DNA of 15,199 nucleotides from Planctomycetaceae bacterium (GTDB lineage: Bacteria; Planctomycetota; Planctomycetia; Planctomycetales; Planctomycetaceae), in contig JAGQQP010000037.1 in NCBI GenBank assembly GCA_020426085.1, forward strand, positions 1 to 15,199. The letters run 5' to 3'. Position numbers and translations under genes: made by a program. The notes under the pieces were generated by a model. That model had not been told where the DNA came from, made no database searches, and saw nothing but the letters and a program-made list of their open reading frames with translations. This document shows, piece after piece, positions 1-6,927 of this stretch; position 1 is the first letter of the stretch, and every line of letters begins with the position of its first letter.

Positions 1-2
1 AC

Positions 3-344
3 GATACAGTAGAGATCCCTGCTTTTCACCCCCTGAAAGAACTGGCAGTCTGCAGCGACGCTTATCCGGTCGGTTATTTCTTTCAGTGTCCGGACTGCCG
101 CAAAGAATTACGCGTCCATAAAAAATACCTGGGCAAACAGGTCAGCTGCAAATTCTGTCAGGCCCCCTTCTCCTTGAAAATTGATGCCAGCAAAGCCGTC
201 TCCCAGGGATTCTACACCCAGTGTCCGCACTGCCGCAAAGAATTGCGCATCGCCCACAAATATCTGGGCACGGTCGCTGCCTGTAAATTCTGCCAGGGCC
301 ACATCCAGCTGCTTGAGAAACCCGCTGACCCCGTAGATCAATAG
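3..344 (+). CDS. Tandem zinc-ribbon protein, C-terminal fragment (5' end outside window)
   Basis: An open frame enters from the left edge and runs 113 residues to a TAG at 342-344. It holds two copies of a CxxC-x16-CxxC zinc ribbon: Cys29/32 with Cys49/52, and Cys74/77 with Cys94/97 (fragment numbering). Each copy starts CPxCRKELR and ends CKFCQ, with a KYLG motif between. Four cysteines per copy suggest one structural zinc each. Short ribbons like this commonly end planctomycete proteins whose N-terminal part is a different domain, so the function of the whole protein cannot be told from this piece. Role in protein or nucleic-acid binding is inference only. The gene converges on the lipoprotein gene at 383-802. 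Confidence 0.85.
   Translation, partial: DTVEIPAFHPLKELAVCSDAYPVGYFFQCPDCRKELRVHKKYLGKQVSCKFCQAPFSLKIDASKAVSQGFYTQCPHCRKELRIAHKYLGTVAACKFCQGHIQLLEKPADPVDQ
84..302 (+). repeat. Tandem coding repeat, period 135 bp (zinc ribbons)
   Basis: The two zinc-ribbon copies are 135 bp (45 codons) apart, with first Cys codons at 87 and 222. They remain clearly alike at nucleotide level: both begin with a shared CAGTGTCCG and then have ACTGCCGCAAAGAATT. This points to an internal duplication kept within one gene. Confidence 0.7.
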
Positions 345-346
345 TC

Positions 347-363
347 CGGGAAAGCCCGCTTTT
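347..363 (+). terminator. Possible weak intrinsic terminator after the zinc-ribbon gene
   Basis: Three bases after the stop there is CGGG-AAAG-CCCG (347-358) followed by C and TTTT (360-363). The stem is only 4 bp and the T-run is short, so this is a weak candidate. Its place between two convergent genes is what makes it worth listing. Confidence 0.3.
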
Positions 364-382
364 CGAAGTCATCAAGAATGAT

Positions 383-802
383 TCAGGGCTCCGCCTGCGT
401 CGTGGTGGACTCACCTTCCTTTTCCCAACTGATATCGGCCTGAGCCGGGCGGGTCTTATAAAGCGTCCCGTCTTCCTTGAACAACAGTGCGACATTCAGA
501 TGCCACTGCGTCCCATCTTCGCGCTGCCACAGATCACAATAGTAGATCGATGGACTGGATGAAAAATCACCGGAGATCCCGGCCTCGTTCAACTGACGGA
601 CAGCCTGTTCTTTGGGAGTTCCCAGGGGCGCAATTTCGAGGATTTTTGCTGACTGCTCTTCAAAAACCAGCGGAGCAGGCACAACCGACCTGAAGCCGGT
701 ACAGGCAGTCAGACTCACGACACACAACAGACAGAACCACAGTGCAAGTCGCCAGTGTGGCCCTCGCCTGTTACCCTGATCCGATTTCATGCCTGCCTGC
801 AT
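383..802 (-). CDS. Small predicted lipoprotein, unknown function
   Basis: 139 residues. The N-terminus has basic residues (KSDQGNRRGPHWR), a hydrophobic stretch (LALWFCLLCVVS) and a lipobox LTAC, so it should be exported and lipid-anchored. The mature part of about 105 residues has a predicted alpha/beta pattern ending in NVALLFKEDGTLYKTRP. That pattern loosely recalls small BamE/SmpA-like lipoproteins, but no family can be assigned. The start is placed at 802: GGAGG lies 10 bases and GGGAG 3 bases upstream. The frame stays open to 1015, but that longer form would run through a promoter-like element and the rplT terminator. The ATG at 790 (MKSDQG) is an alternative start. Confidence 0.7.
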   Translation of the reverse strand: MQAGMKSDQGNRRGPHWRLALWFCLLCVVSLTACTGFRSVVPAPLVFEEQSAKILEIAPLGTPKEQAVRQLNEAGISGDFSSSPSIYYCDLWQREDGTQWHLNVALLFKEDGTLYKTRPAQADISWEKEGESTTTQAEP

Positions 803-844
803 CAACTCCCTGCCTCCGTGATCGGGGACTGACATCTGAAGTGA

Positions 845-868
845 AACCTGCTCCCATGCCGGCAGGTT
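845..868 (-). promoter_or_regulatory. Hairpin at the 5' end of the lipoprotein transcript
   Basis: A perfect 7-bp inverted repeat, AACCTGC at 845-851 and GCAGGTT at 862-868, with a 10-base loop. A G-U pair can extend it. It would sit at the very 5' end of an RNA started from the candidate promoter at 877-885, where such a stem could stabilise the message. Confidence 0.4.
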
Positions 869-876
869 CGGCACGC

Positions 877-885
877 AATATAACA
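877..885 (-). promoter_or_regulatory. Candidate extended -10 promoter for the lipoprotein gene
   Basis: The minus strand reads TG-T-TATATT, an extended -10 element with 5 of 6 matches to TATAAT. No good -35 is seen at 16-18 bp. It lies between the rplT terminator and the lipoprotein start, giving a leader of about 68 nt. Confidence 0.4.
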
Positions 886-963
886 GATTCCCTGTTTCAG
901 GCGTACTGCAATTTGAACTCTTCCCAGGGATCCCCCTGACCAGGTTGAGCGAGCTCTGAACGT

Positions 964-999
964 AAAAAAAGCCAGGTTTGCTCATCGAACAGACCCGGC
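964..999 (-). terminator. Intrinsic terminator of the rpmI-rplT operon
   Basis: On the minus strand, about 40 nt after the rplT stop, GCCGGGTCTG (999-990) pairs with CAAACCTGGC (980-971). The stem is 10 bp with one C/A mismatch and one G-U pair, the loop is 9 nt, and seven Ts follow (970-964). This is the clearest terminator in the window. It also argues against any gene start upstream of it on this strand. Confidence 0.85.
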
Positions 1000-1039
1000 G
1001 TTTATTGTCTCTCAATTAACTCGTCAATCAACTCAGAGA

Positions 1040-1396
1040 TTATGCTGCTAAAGCGGCCTGGGCAGCTTTCACAATCTCATCAAAGATCTGTGGCTGATGA
1101 ATTGCCAGTTCGCTCAGTGATTTTCGGTTCAAAGTGATCCCGGCTTTGGTCAGACCATTGATAAACTGGGAGTAGTTCGTACCCCGTGCACGACAGGCAG
1201 CAGTGATTCGAGTCACCCACAGAGCACGGAATTCACGCTTACGAACGCGACGGTCACGGTATGCGTAAACACGAGCCCGAACCAGGGTTTCCTTGACGGT
1301 TCGCAGCAGTTTACTGCGGCCACCATAATTGCCACGGGCTTCTTTGAACAGTCTTTTCTTGGCTCGACGTCGAGCGGCACCTTTTCGAACTCGCAT
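1040..1396 (-). CDS. rplT: 50S ribosomal protein L20
   Basis: 118 residues, the normal L20 length. The N-terminus [23 protein letters not shown] carries the conserved basic extension that threads into 23S rRNA. The globular part holds the [18 protein letters not shown] core and the C-terminal [16 protein letters not shown] block. L20 is an early 23S-binding assembly protein, and in several bacteria it represses its own operon. It follows rpmI by 80 bp in the same direction and is closed by a strong terminator. Identity is certain from sequence. Confidence 0.98.
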   Translation of the reverse strand: MRVRKGAARRRAKKRLFKEARGNYGGRSKLLRTVKETLVRARVYAYRDRRVRKREFRALWVTRITAACRARGTNYSQFINGLTKAGITLNRKSLSELAIHQPQIFDEIVKAAQAALAA

Positions 1397-1476
1397 TATT
1401 ACTTTCCAACTGTGATATTAAATGTTGATTCTGTCAGCACTTCACCCAGCTCAGTCAGCCGGGAGCACGGCAAAGC

Positions 1477-1677
1477 TTATGAACTGGGACGCAGGGCATT
1501 CACAATCAGCTTTGCTTCAGCGCCAGTCACTACACCATCACCGCGAAGTCTGATTTTTCGCTTAGGGCTCTTCTTACTGAGAATGTGACCGCGAAACGCT
1601 TTCCTGTGCTTGGCTTTACCAGAAGCGGTAATCTTGAACCGCTTCTTTAATCCTTTATGTGTCTTTTGCTTAGGCAT
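1477..1677 (-). CDS. rpmI: 50S ribosomal protein L35
   Basis: 66 residues, typical for L35. It begins [21 protein letters not shown] and contains the family's [23 protein letters not shown] basic segment. Only a weak purine-rich stretch (GAAGAT) precedes the ATG. It is the first gene of an rpmI-rplT pair. The usual upstream partner infC is absent: fliM lies 424 bp upstream. The leader has two perfect hairpins, noted separately. Confidence 0.97.
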   Translation of the reverse strand: MPKQKTHKGLKKRFKITASGKAKHRKAFRGHILSKKSPKRKIRLRGDGVVTGAEAKLIVNALRPSS

Positions 1678-1704
1678 TTTATTTTCTATCTTCGTAAACG
1701 TTTC

Positions 1705-1722
1705 AGAGACACGGCTGTCTCT
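1705..1722 (-). promoter_or_regulatory. Leader hairpin just upstream of rpmI
   Basis: A perfect 7-bp stem: the minus strand reads AGAGACA-GCCG-TGTCTCT, ending 27 nt before the rpmI ATG. A TCTCT a few bases earlier in the RNA could pair with the same AGAGA, so two structures compete. L20-mediated control of rpmI-rplT through leader RNA is known in Escherichia coli and Bacillus. Whether this hairpin plays that part here is inference. Confidence 0.5.
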
Positions 1723-1844
1723 AAGAAAACAGAGATCCAGTCATCAATCCTGAGTCAAATTCTTTACTTTGAGTTTCTTCTCTACGCGTTCTGCACTCTT
1801 TTCACGTAGAATCCTCAACCAGAAAGATCACATCCGTTCATTGC

Positions 1845-1860
1845 ATCAGTGCAGACTGAT
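1845..1860 (-). promoter_or_regulatory. Second hairpin upstream of rpmI
   Basis: A perfect 6-bp stem with a 4-base loop, ATCAGT-CTGC-ACTGAT on the minus strand. No T-run follows, so it is not a terminator. It could be part of a structured rpmI leader or a DNA operator. Confidence 0.35.
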
Positions 1861-1948
1861 CTTCAAATGGGAGGTTGATCGGGCAGTATAATCAGCCTCA
1901 CATTACTTTTTCCACCGAAACGGGGTGAAAAACCCGGTGACTTCGTAG

Positions 1949-1989
1949 AAAAAATGACGGATTGACTGAAAATCGGCACTCGTTCAATC
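1949..1989 (-). terminator. Possible weak terminator after fliM
   Basis: On the minus strand GATTGA (1989-1984) and TCAATC (1965-1960) form a perfect 6-bp inverted repeat with an 18-base loop. A run of six Ts follows (1954-1949). The stem is AT-rich and the loop long, so efficiency is doubtful. Confidence 0.3.
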
Positions 1990-2101
1990 AAATAAGGAAT
2001 CTGGTGAGCTGAAACATCAGCAGATCCTGATTGATATTCGAAGCTTAATACAATTCTTCTCTGAAGTACAGCCCGACACAATACCGCGAAACAGACAAAA
2101 T

Positions 2102-3151
2102 TTAACTTGTCGCTGCTTCCGTTTTCTTCAGACGTTCTTCAATTACATCACGGGGAATAGCCAGCATTTTCTCAATACTGATGGCTTTGTGCCCTTTATA
2201 CACTCCCGGGAACGCTGTGAAGACCGGGGCCCCTTCCAGCTCCACAGTCAGGCTCTGGGAACTCCCTTTGTTGCACATGATCACATCACCTACAGCCAGA
2301 TTCAGAACTTCGCCTGCAGTCAGTTTACTATTGTCCAGTTCAACACGCATCGAAATCTTTGACTTGGAGACACTGGCTTCCAGATTCAACTGCTGCCTCA
2401 AATCCGGTGACTTCTTTTTATAAGCAGACCACGTATCGGAGGTCAGCTTATTGGAGAGAGGTTCGATCGTATTAAAGGGAATACAGAGATTGATAATCCC
2501 CCGCGTTTCGCCCATCGTGACTTCAAAAGAAATCAGTACGATCACTTCGTTGGGAGGCACAATCTGTACGAGCTGAGGATTACTTTCAACCTGGGAGACC
2601 CGCAGTTTCCAGTCACACAGGTTACTCCACGCCGACTCAATCCCTTCGATGGCCAGCCCGGTAATCCGGGAAACCAGTCGGATTTCAATTTCCGTCAACG
2701 CCCGGTTCGGGTAGGCACCATGCGAGTGCCCATCCCCGCCCAGTAACCGGTCAATGATCGGGAAAATGATCGACGGGCTGATATCCAGGATGATGTGTCC
2801 GTCCAGTGTTTCTGATTCCAGCAGATTGAAACAGGTCGGGTTTTCCAGACTGAAAACAAACTCACTGTAGGTCAACTGGTCGACACTGATCAGCTTGACT
2901 TCAATGATGGAACGCAACATCCCACTGAGGGCAGCACCAAATTCACGACTGAAGCTTTCATGCAATGCGCGAAATGCCCGCATCTGTTCTTTGCTGACAC
3001 GCTCGGGGCGTTTGAAGTCATAAATACTGATCTGGGAATTGAAGTCGGTATTGCGGGTCGCAGGACGACTCGATCCGCCACCGCTGTTTGCAGAGGGATC
3101 TAACGCCGATAAGAGCGACTCGACTTCATTTTGACTGAGTACGTCTGCCAT
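2102..3151 (-). CDS. fliM: Flagellar motor switch protein FliM
   Basis: 349 residues from the start [10 protein letters not shown], chosen because AGGGAGG lies 6 bases upstream; a longer frame to 3211 adds 20 unlike residues. FliM sits in the cytoplasmic C-ring and reverses motor rotation on binding CheY-P. Residues 5-17 ([13 protein letters not shown]) match the N-terminal CheY-P-binding peptide. The CheC-like middle domain follows (about 40-235) and includes the GGDG motif at 138-141, the FliG-contact loop. The C-terminal SpoA domain (about 260-330) pairs with FliN. The Ser/Gly-rich linker at 20-35 is typical. It lies 75 bp after proA on the same strand, and no other flagellar gene is present in the window. 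Confidence 0.95.
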   Translation of the reverse strand: MADVLSQNEVESLLSALDPSANSGGGSSRPATRNTDFNSQISIYDFKRPERVSKEQMRAFRALHESFSREFGAALSGMLRSIIEVKLISVDQLTYSEFVFSLENPTCFNLLESETLDGHIILDISPSIIFPIIDRLLGGDGHSHGAYPNRALTEIEIRLVSRITGLAIEGIESAWSNLCDWKLRVSQVESNPQLVQIVPPNEVIVLISFEVTMGETRGIINLCIPFNTIEPLSNKLTSDTWSAYKKKSPDLRQQLNLEASVSKSKISMRVELDNSKLTAGEVLNLAVGDVIMCNKGSSQSLTVELEGAPVFTAFPGVYKGHKAISIEKMLAIPRDVIEERLKKTEAATS

Positions 3152-3226
3152 CCCTGGCCTCCCTGAAAATTGAACCACATCGCGGGCCGACTGCCCGCAA
3201 CAGGATTTCAATCATTGATCTAACTG

Positions 3227-4492
3227 CTACTCTCGAATCTGCCCTGCTCCATGGGCCACATATTTATAACTGGTCAATTCATTGAGTCCACAAGGACCGC
3301 GTGCGTGAAATTTATCGGTACTGATTCCGATTTCCGCCCCCAGTCCGAACTCTCCACCATCATTAAATCGCGTGCTCGCATTGACGATGACAGCCGCCGA
3401 ATCGACCTGTGTCGTAAATTTTTCTGACGCTGCCAGTTCGGTTGTTACGATCGACTCGGTATGTCCCGATCCATATTGATGAATGTGCCGGATTGCTTCA
3501 TCCATGTCGTTCACAATTTTGACCGAGATGATTTTGGCACCGTATTCCGTACCATAATCTTCTTCTGTCGCCGCTTTTGCCCCTGGTGTCAGCTCCAGCG
3601 AACGCGGACAGCAGCGGAGTTCAACTCCCTCTGCCTTCAGTGCTTCTGCCACTCGTGGATAAATCGTTTCCGCAACGTCCACATGCACCAGCAGACACTC
3701 AGCCGCATTGCACACACCGGGACGCTGACATTTACTGTTTACTGTAATCGACTCCGCCAGATCCGGATCGGCTGATTTGTCGAGATAGACATGACAGACG
3801 CCGTCGAAATGCTTAATCACCGGCATCGTCGCATCACGGGCCACGCGTTCGATCAGCCCTTTTCCGCCACGGGGAATCGTGACATCAATGTATTCATGCA
3901 GTTTCAGGAAATGTCCCACTGCTTCACGGTCTGTCGTTTCAACCAGCTGGACAGCCTCTTCCGGAAGACCCACGTCGCGCAGTCCTTCCTGCAGCAGCTT
4001 ATAGAACGCGATATTGCTGTGAAATGCTTCTTTTCCGCCTCTTAAAATGACCGCATTTCCACTTTTGACACACAAAGCAGCCGCGTCAATGGTCACATTC
4101 GGACGTGATTCATAGATGAAAAACACGACCCCCAGAGGCACCCGTACCCGCGTGACCAGCAGGCCATTCGGACGAATGTTGCTGTCGATGACTTCCCCAA
4201 TCGGGTTCGGCAGCGCGATGATCTCTTCCAGTGCCGTGATAATGCCCTGCAGTCGGGCTTCGGTCAGGCGCAGGCGATCAATCGAAGCTTCCGTCAGGCC
4301 ATATTCCGGAGCCTGTTTGAGATCGACGGCGTTTGCTTCCAGAAGTTCCGGTGTTCGTTCGCGAATCAGCTCGATCATGCGGCGCAGCCAGGCATTTTTC
4401 TGATTCCCGTTCGAGGAAACCAGTTTCCGTGAAGCCTCTCGTGCCTGAGATGCCAGCCGTTCTGTATATTGAGCCAGGTCTTGTTCTGTCAT
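3227..4492 (-). CDS. proA: Gamma-glutamyl phosphate reductase
   Basis: 421 residues, the usual ProA length. It reduces gamma-glutamyl phosphate to glutamate-5-semialdehyde with NADPH, the second step of proline synthesis, in the cytosol. It belongs to the aldehyde dehydrogenase superfamily. Key marks are ESRPNVT at 128-134, the RGGKEA cofactor region at 151-156, and the nucleophile Cys261 in PGVCNAAE. The C-terminal [15 protein letters not shown] block is also typical. The partner kinase proB is not adjacent. It is preceded by a promoter-like element and a structured leader, and followed by fliM, which may be read from the same transcript. Confidence 0.97.
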   Translation of the reverse strand: MTEQDLAQYTERLASQAREASRKLVSSNGNQKNAWLRRMIELIRERTPELLEANAVDLKQAPEYGLTEASIDRLRLTEARLQGIITALEEIIALPNPIGEVIDSNIRPNGLLVTRVRVPLGVVFFIYESRPNVTIDAAALCVKSGNAVILRGGKEAFHSNIAFYKLLQEGLRDVGLPEEAVQLVETTDREAVGHFLKLHEYIDVTIPRGGKGLIERVARDATMPVIKHFDGVCHVYLDKSADPDLAESITVNSKCQRPGVCNAAECLLVHVDVAETIYPRVAEALKAEGVELRCCPRSLELTPGAKAATEEDYGTEYGAKIISVKIVNDMDEAIRHIHQYGSGHTESIVTTELAASEKFTTQVDSAAVIVNASTRFNDGGEFGLGAEIGISTDKFHARGPCGLNELTSYKYVAHGAGQIRE

Positions 4493-4516
4493 GTCACTCT
4501 TAATTGATTACGGGTA

Positions 4517-4630
4517 GATGGTTAATGTGTTCATCGACCATCCTGGTACGTAAAACACGTGCAGTTCTCTGAATAGGACACCCTGCGCGGCCCTAAGGTG
4601 CGCACCGTGCCTCCACAGGCTAACTGCCTG
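4517..4630 (-). promoter_or_regulatory. Structured proA 5' leader with three hairpins (candidate cis-regulatory RNA)
   Basis: Between the candidate promoter and the proA ATG, the minus strand has three inverted repeats in a row. First, 4630-4616: CAGGC-AGTTA-GCCTG, a perfect 5-bp stem. Second, 4611-4576: an interrupted stem of GG/CC, CAC/GTG and TGCGC/GCGCA with a one-base bulge, a GG/GG internal loop and an 11-base loop. Third, 4542-4517: GATGGT/ACCATC, a perfect 6-bp stem with a 14-base loop. None is followed by a T-run. No known riboswitch class was recognised. Confidence 0.45.
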
Positions 4631-4653
4631 ATTGACGGTGTTCAACATACGGG

Positions 4654-4682
4654 AGTATCAAATATCCGCCGAAATGTGTCAA
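4654..4682 (-). promoter_or_regulatory. Candidate sigma70-type promoter for proA
   Basis: The minus strand has TTGACA (4682-4677, perfect -35), a 17-bp spacer, and GATACT (4659-4654, 4 of 6 for the -10). Transcription would start near 4647, giving a proA leader of about 155 nt. It lies in the gap after the cyclic-nucleotide-domain gene, so proA can be read independently of it. Confidence 0.6.
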
Positions 4683-4720
4683 CGCGGGATCACAAACGCT
4701 GATTCTGACTTGATTTCAGG

Positions 4721-5245
4721 CTAAAACTTCCAGTCGGAGTAAAGTTTGGACCGGAAATCGTGCCATTCTGCATTTTTGGTTCGGGAACTACAGTTCTCTG
4801 CCATTTCCGCTGACCATTTATCCATCATCCGCAACCGGTCCGACATAATCCGTACGGTATTGAACACAACCTTCTGAGCACCTTTGGCTCCGTCATTCAA
4901 CATCTGATCGAACTCTCGACCTGGAATCCGAACCACTTCCACATCAGAGACAGCAACCACGCTCGCCGAATGAGGCGCCGGTTTGAAAAATGACATTTCG
5001 CCAAAAACAGACAGAGGGTTTAATGTGGTGAGAGTCTGTTCGCTTCCATTGGCCAGCTTCTTACGCACCTCACAGGTACCACTTTTAATGATCCAGAGAT
5101 AGCGTGTGGAATTTCCTTCATCCAGAATACGAGCGCCTGCAGAAAACTCTTCCGATTCAGAGTAATAGAGCAATTCTTCCATTTCAGTTGGTGTCACAGT
5201 CTGAAACAGAACGCAATCATTGATCAGTTCCTCTGTTGATATCAT
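4721..5245 (-). CDS. Stand-alone cyclic-nucleotide-binding domain protein (Crp-type sensor fold without HTH)
   Basis: 174 residues. Residues 12-120 form a cNMP-binding beta-roll: IKSGTCEVRKK, then the phosphate-binding cassette FGEMSFFKPAPHSASVVA (81-98), then VVRIPGREF. A C-helix follows (about 120-145, KVVFNTVRIMSDRLRMMDKW). The rest is a short tail with no DNA-binding helix-turn-helix, so it is not a Crp-type transcription factor. Glu83 of the cassette is kept, but the arginine that contacts the cyclic phosphate in Crp is His92 here, so canonical cAMP binding is uncertain. GAGG 8 bases upstream supports the start. It lies between gdhA and proA on the same strand; a link to glutamate metabolism is only suggested by position. 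Confidence 0.85.
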   Translation of the reverse strand: MISTEELINDCVLFQTVTPTEMEELLYYSESEEFSAGARILDEGNSTRYLWIIKSGTCEVRKKLANGSEQTLTTLNPLSVFGEMSFFKPAPHSASVVAVSDVEVVRIPGREFDQMLNDGAKGAQKVVFNTVRIMSDRLRMMDKWSAEMAENCSSRTKNAEWHDFRSKLYSDWKF

Positions 5246-5328
5246 TTTAATTACCTCGTAAGCGTCTTAAGTAAAATAAATGTGAATCCGGGTCCGAATT
5301 GAACTTTACGAAAAATCATGGCGGGATT

Positions 5329-6558
5329 TCAGATGCCTCCCAGAACGGTGGCACGCCCTACCCGTCCGATACCCAGTATATAGGCGGCAACGCGCAGAGA
5401 CACTTTTTTATCGGTAGCAATTTTCCAGACCAGCTTAAAACTGTCATTCATAATACGATCTAATTCCGAACGTACACGGGATTTTTCCCAGCTGAAATGC
5501 TGTCGGTTCTGAACCCATTCGAAGTAACTCACCGTCACTCCCCCGGCATTAGCCAGAATATCTGGTACTACGATAATCCCGTTCTTATCAAATATTTCGT
5601 CTGCTTCCGGGACAGTCGGATTATTGGCTGCTTCAATAATGCATCGCGCTTTGACTTCCTTCGCGATATCTTTAGTCAAGACTCCGCCTAAAGCCGCAGG
5701 AATTAACACGGTCACATTGGATGTGAGCAGTTCCTCATTCGACAAAGCTTCCGTTTCCGGAAATCCTTTGACGGCTCCGGTGTCCTTAGTGTATTCGATC
5801 AGCTTGGGAATATTAATCCCATCGGCACTGTAAATTCCGCCACTGGCATCTGAGACGGCGACAACCTTGGCACCAAACTCATCCAGAAAATGAGCCGTAT
5901 AGCTTCCGACATTGCCAAATCCTTGAATCGCGACTGTCACTCCCGTCATATCAATTTTCATATGATCCAGTGTATCGCGCGTCACCATCGCCACTCCACG
6001 ACCGGTTGCCTCTTCACGACCATCGGCTCCGTGCAGTTCCAGTGGTTTTCCTGTGACACAGGCCGGGTTAAATCCCCGGTACTTTTCATACTGGTTCATG
6101 ATCCACGCCATGACTTGCGCGTTCGTTCCCATGTCCGGTGCCGGAATGTCTTTGAGAGGACCGATCACATCGTAGATCTTATCGATGAATTTACGGGTGA
6201 CTCGTTCCAGTTCGCCTTGTGACAGTTGACTGGTATCGACGGAAATTCCCCCTTTGGCACCGCCATAAGGAATATTCACCAGAGCCGTCTTCCAGGTCAT
6301 CAGCGAGGCCAGCGCCAACACTTCATCTCCATCGACCTCCGGGTGAAAACGCAGCCCCCCTTTCATGGGACCACGCGAACTGTCGTGTTGGACGCGATAG
6401 CCGATATAGGTCGCGATCTCACCATTATCGCGCTCGATGGCCACTTCCACTTTGACTTCACGCTCCGGGGTTCGCAGAAGATCCTGCATATTCTTCGATA
6501 ACCCAACCTGGCGAGATGCCTGATAAAAATAACGACATGCTGTTTCGTAAGAACTCAT
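5329..6558 (-). CDS. gdhA: Glutamate dehydrogenase (Glu/Leu/Phe/Val dehydrogenase family)
   Basis: 409 residues, matching hexameric GDHs. It interconverts glutamate and 2-oxoglutarate plus ammonium using NAD(P). The substrate domain shows [10 protein letters not shown] (64-73), Lys90 in MTWKTAL, catalytic Lys102 in GGAKGG and Asp142 in [14 protein letters not shown]. The Rossmann domain begins at GFGNVG (213-218). The C-terminal part carries ANNPT and [15 protein letters not shown]. The glutamate-type substrate pocket is the likely reading, but leucine or phenylalanine dehydrogenase activity cannot be excluded from sequence alone; NAD versus NADP is not decided. AGGA lies just upstream of the ATG. 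Its product pool feeds ProA, encoded two genes downstream. Confidence 0.92.
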   Translation of the reverse strand: MSSYETACRYFYQASRQVGLSKNMQDLLRTPEREVKVEVAIERDNGEIATYIGYRVQHDSSRGPMKGGLRFHPEVDGDEVLALASLMTWKTALVNIPYGGAKGGISVDTSQLSQGELERVTRKFIDKIYDVIGPLKDIPAPDMGTNAQVMAWIMNQYEKYRGFNPACVTGKPLELHGADGREEATGRGVAMVTRDTLDHMKIDMTGVTVAIQGFGNVGSYTAHFLDEFGAKVVAVSDASGGIYSADGINIPKLIEYTKDTGAVKGFPETEALSNEELLTSNVTVLIPAALGGVLTKDIAKEVKARCIIEAANNPTVPEADEIFDKNGIIVVPDILANAGGVTVSYFEWVQNRQHFSWEKSRVRSELDRIMNDSFKLVWKIATDKKVSLRVAAYILGIGRVGRATVLGGI

Positions 6559-6597
6559 TACATCCTGTCCTGTCTCATCAACGCGAGCTGATATCTG

Positions 6598-6621
6598 AAA
6601 AAACCAGGGAACTGACTGGTT
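6598..6621 (-). terminator. Terminator-like hairpin in the gdhA leader
   Basis: The minus strand reads AACCAG, an 8-base loop, CTGGTT, then four further Ts: a 6-bp stem (6621-6616 with 6607-6602) and a U-run (6603-6598). It ends 40 nt before the gdhA ATG. It may end readthrough from the upstream SGNH-like gene, or act as an attenuator if gdhA starts at the promoter at 6647-6675. No antiterminator partner was found. Confidence 0.45.
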
Positions 6622-6624
6622 CGA

Positions 6625-6644
6625 AGCGTTGTTGACTGAACGCT
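6625..6644 (-). promoter_or_regulatory. Dyad overlapping the likely gdhA start point (possible operator)
   Basis: A perfect 6-bp inverted repeat, AGCGTT and AACGCT with 8 bases between. With the candidate promoter at 6647-6675, transcription starts near 6640, inside this dyad. That is a typical place for a repressor site. The binding protein is unknown. Confidence 0.4.
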
Positions 6645-6646
6645 AA

Positions 6647-6675
6647 ATTCCAGCTGACTCGCTCCTGATTTTCAA
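6647..6675 (-). promoter_or_regulatory. Candidate promoter for gdhA
   Basis: The minus strand has TTGAAA (6675-6670, 5 of 6), a 17-bp spacer, and TGGAAT (6652-6647, 4 of 6). The predicted leader to the gdhA ATG is about 82 nt. Confidence 0.4.
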
Positions 6676-6927
6676 TTCGCCGTGAATGCCAGTTCCTGGT
6701 CAAATAATTAAGAATTCTTCATACTTGAAAAGAGTAGGTCACGTTTTGTACTTAAAGTCTTTGAAAATCAGAGAATCTGCACTTCGAAACCGAAATCAGA
6801 GCTTCCCCTCAGATTTGTAGTTCGCGATATAATTATGGTTGATTAAAAGGTCATTAAACAAACTGCTAAACGAAATCGAATAATCCATACATTCATCAAT
6901 ACCCGGCCTGAGAGCCAGATGTTTCTA

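Larger units (their letters stand above)
1678..2101. other. Intergenic region between fliM and rpmI (424 bp)
   Basis: No convincing gene. A 72-codon open frame on the minus strand (2081-1863) has no family resemblance and no ribosome-binding site. The region holds a weak terminator-like element for fliM (1949-1989), a GC-rich inverted repeat CACCG/CGGTG at 1913-1939, and two hairpins in the likely rpmI leader (1845-1860 and 1705-1722). A TATACT on the minus strand near 1888 could be a -10, but no matching -35 is visible. Confidence 0.6.
6559..6927. other. Intergenic region upstream of gdhA (369 bp)
   Basis: No gene is seen. AT-rich, especially 6700-6900. It holds a candidate gdhA promoter (6647-6675), a dyad overlapping its start point (6625-6644), a terminator-like hairpin (6598-6621), and a second weaker promoter-like pair further upstream (CATAAT at 6837-6832 with TTGTTT at 6861-6856, spacing 18). 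No clear terminator was found close behind the SGNH-like gene that ends at 6928. Confidence 0.55.

Noticed and set aside
803..1015. N-terminal extension of the lipoprotein frame up to 1015
   Set aside because: It would run through the rplT terminator and the candidate promoter, lacks a ribosome-binding site, and would bury the signal peptide inside the protein.
1863..2081. 72-codon open frame on the minus strand between fliM and rpmI
   Set aside because: No ribosome-binding site, no recognisable family, and it overlaps inverted repeats that look non-coding.
4576..4611. GC-rich hairpin read as a terminator of the cyclic-nucleotide-domain gene
   Set aside because: It has no T-run, lies more than 100 nt after the stop, and falls downstream of the proA promoter, so a leader element fits better.
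6614..6632. TTCGAA context resembling a tRNA T-loop
   Set aside because: The flanking bases do not form a 5-bp T stem, and no acceptor or anticodon arms are present.
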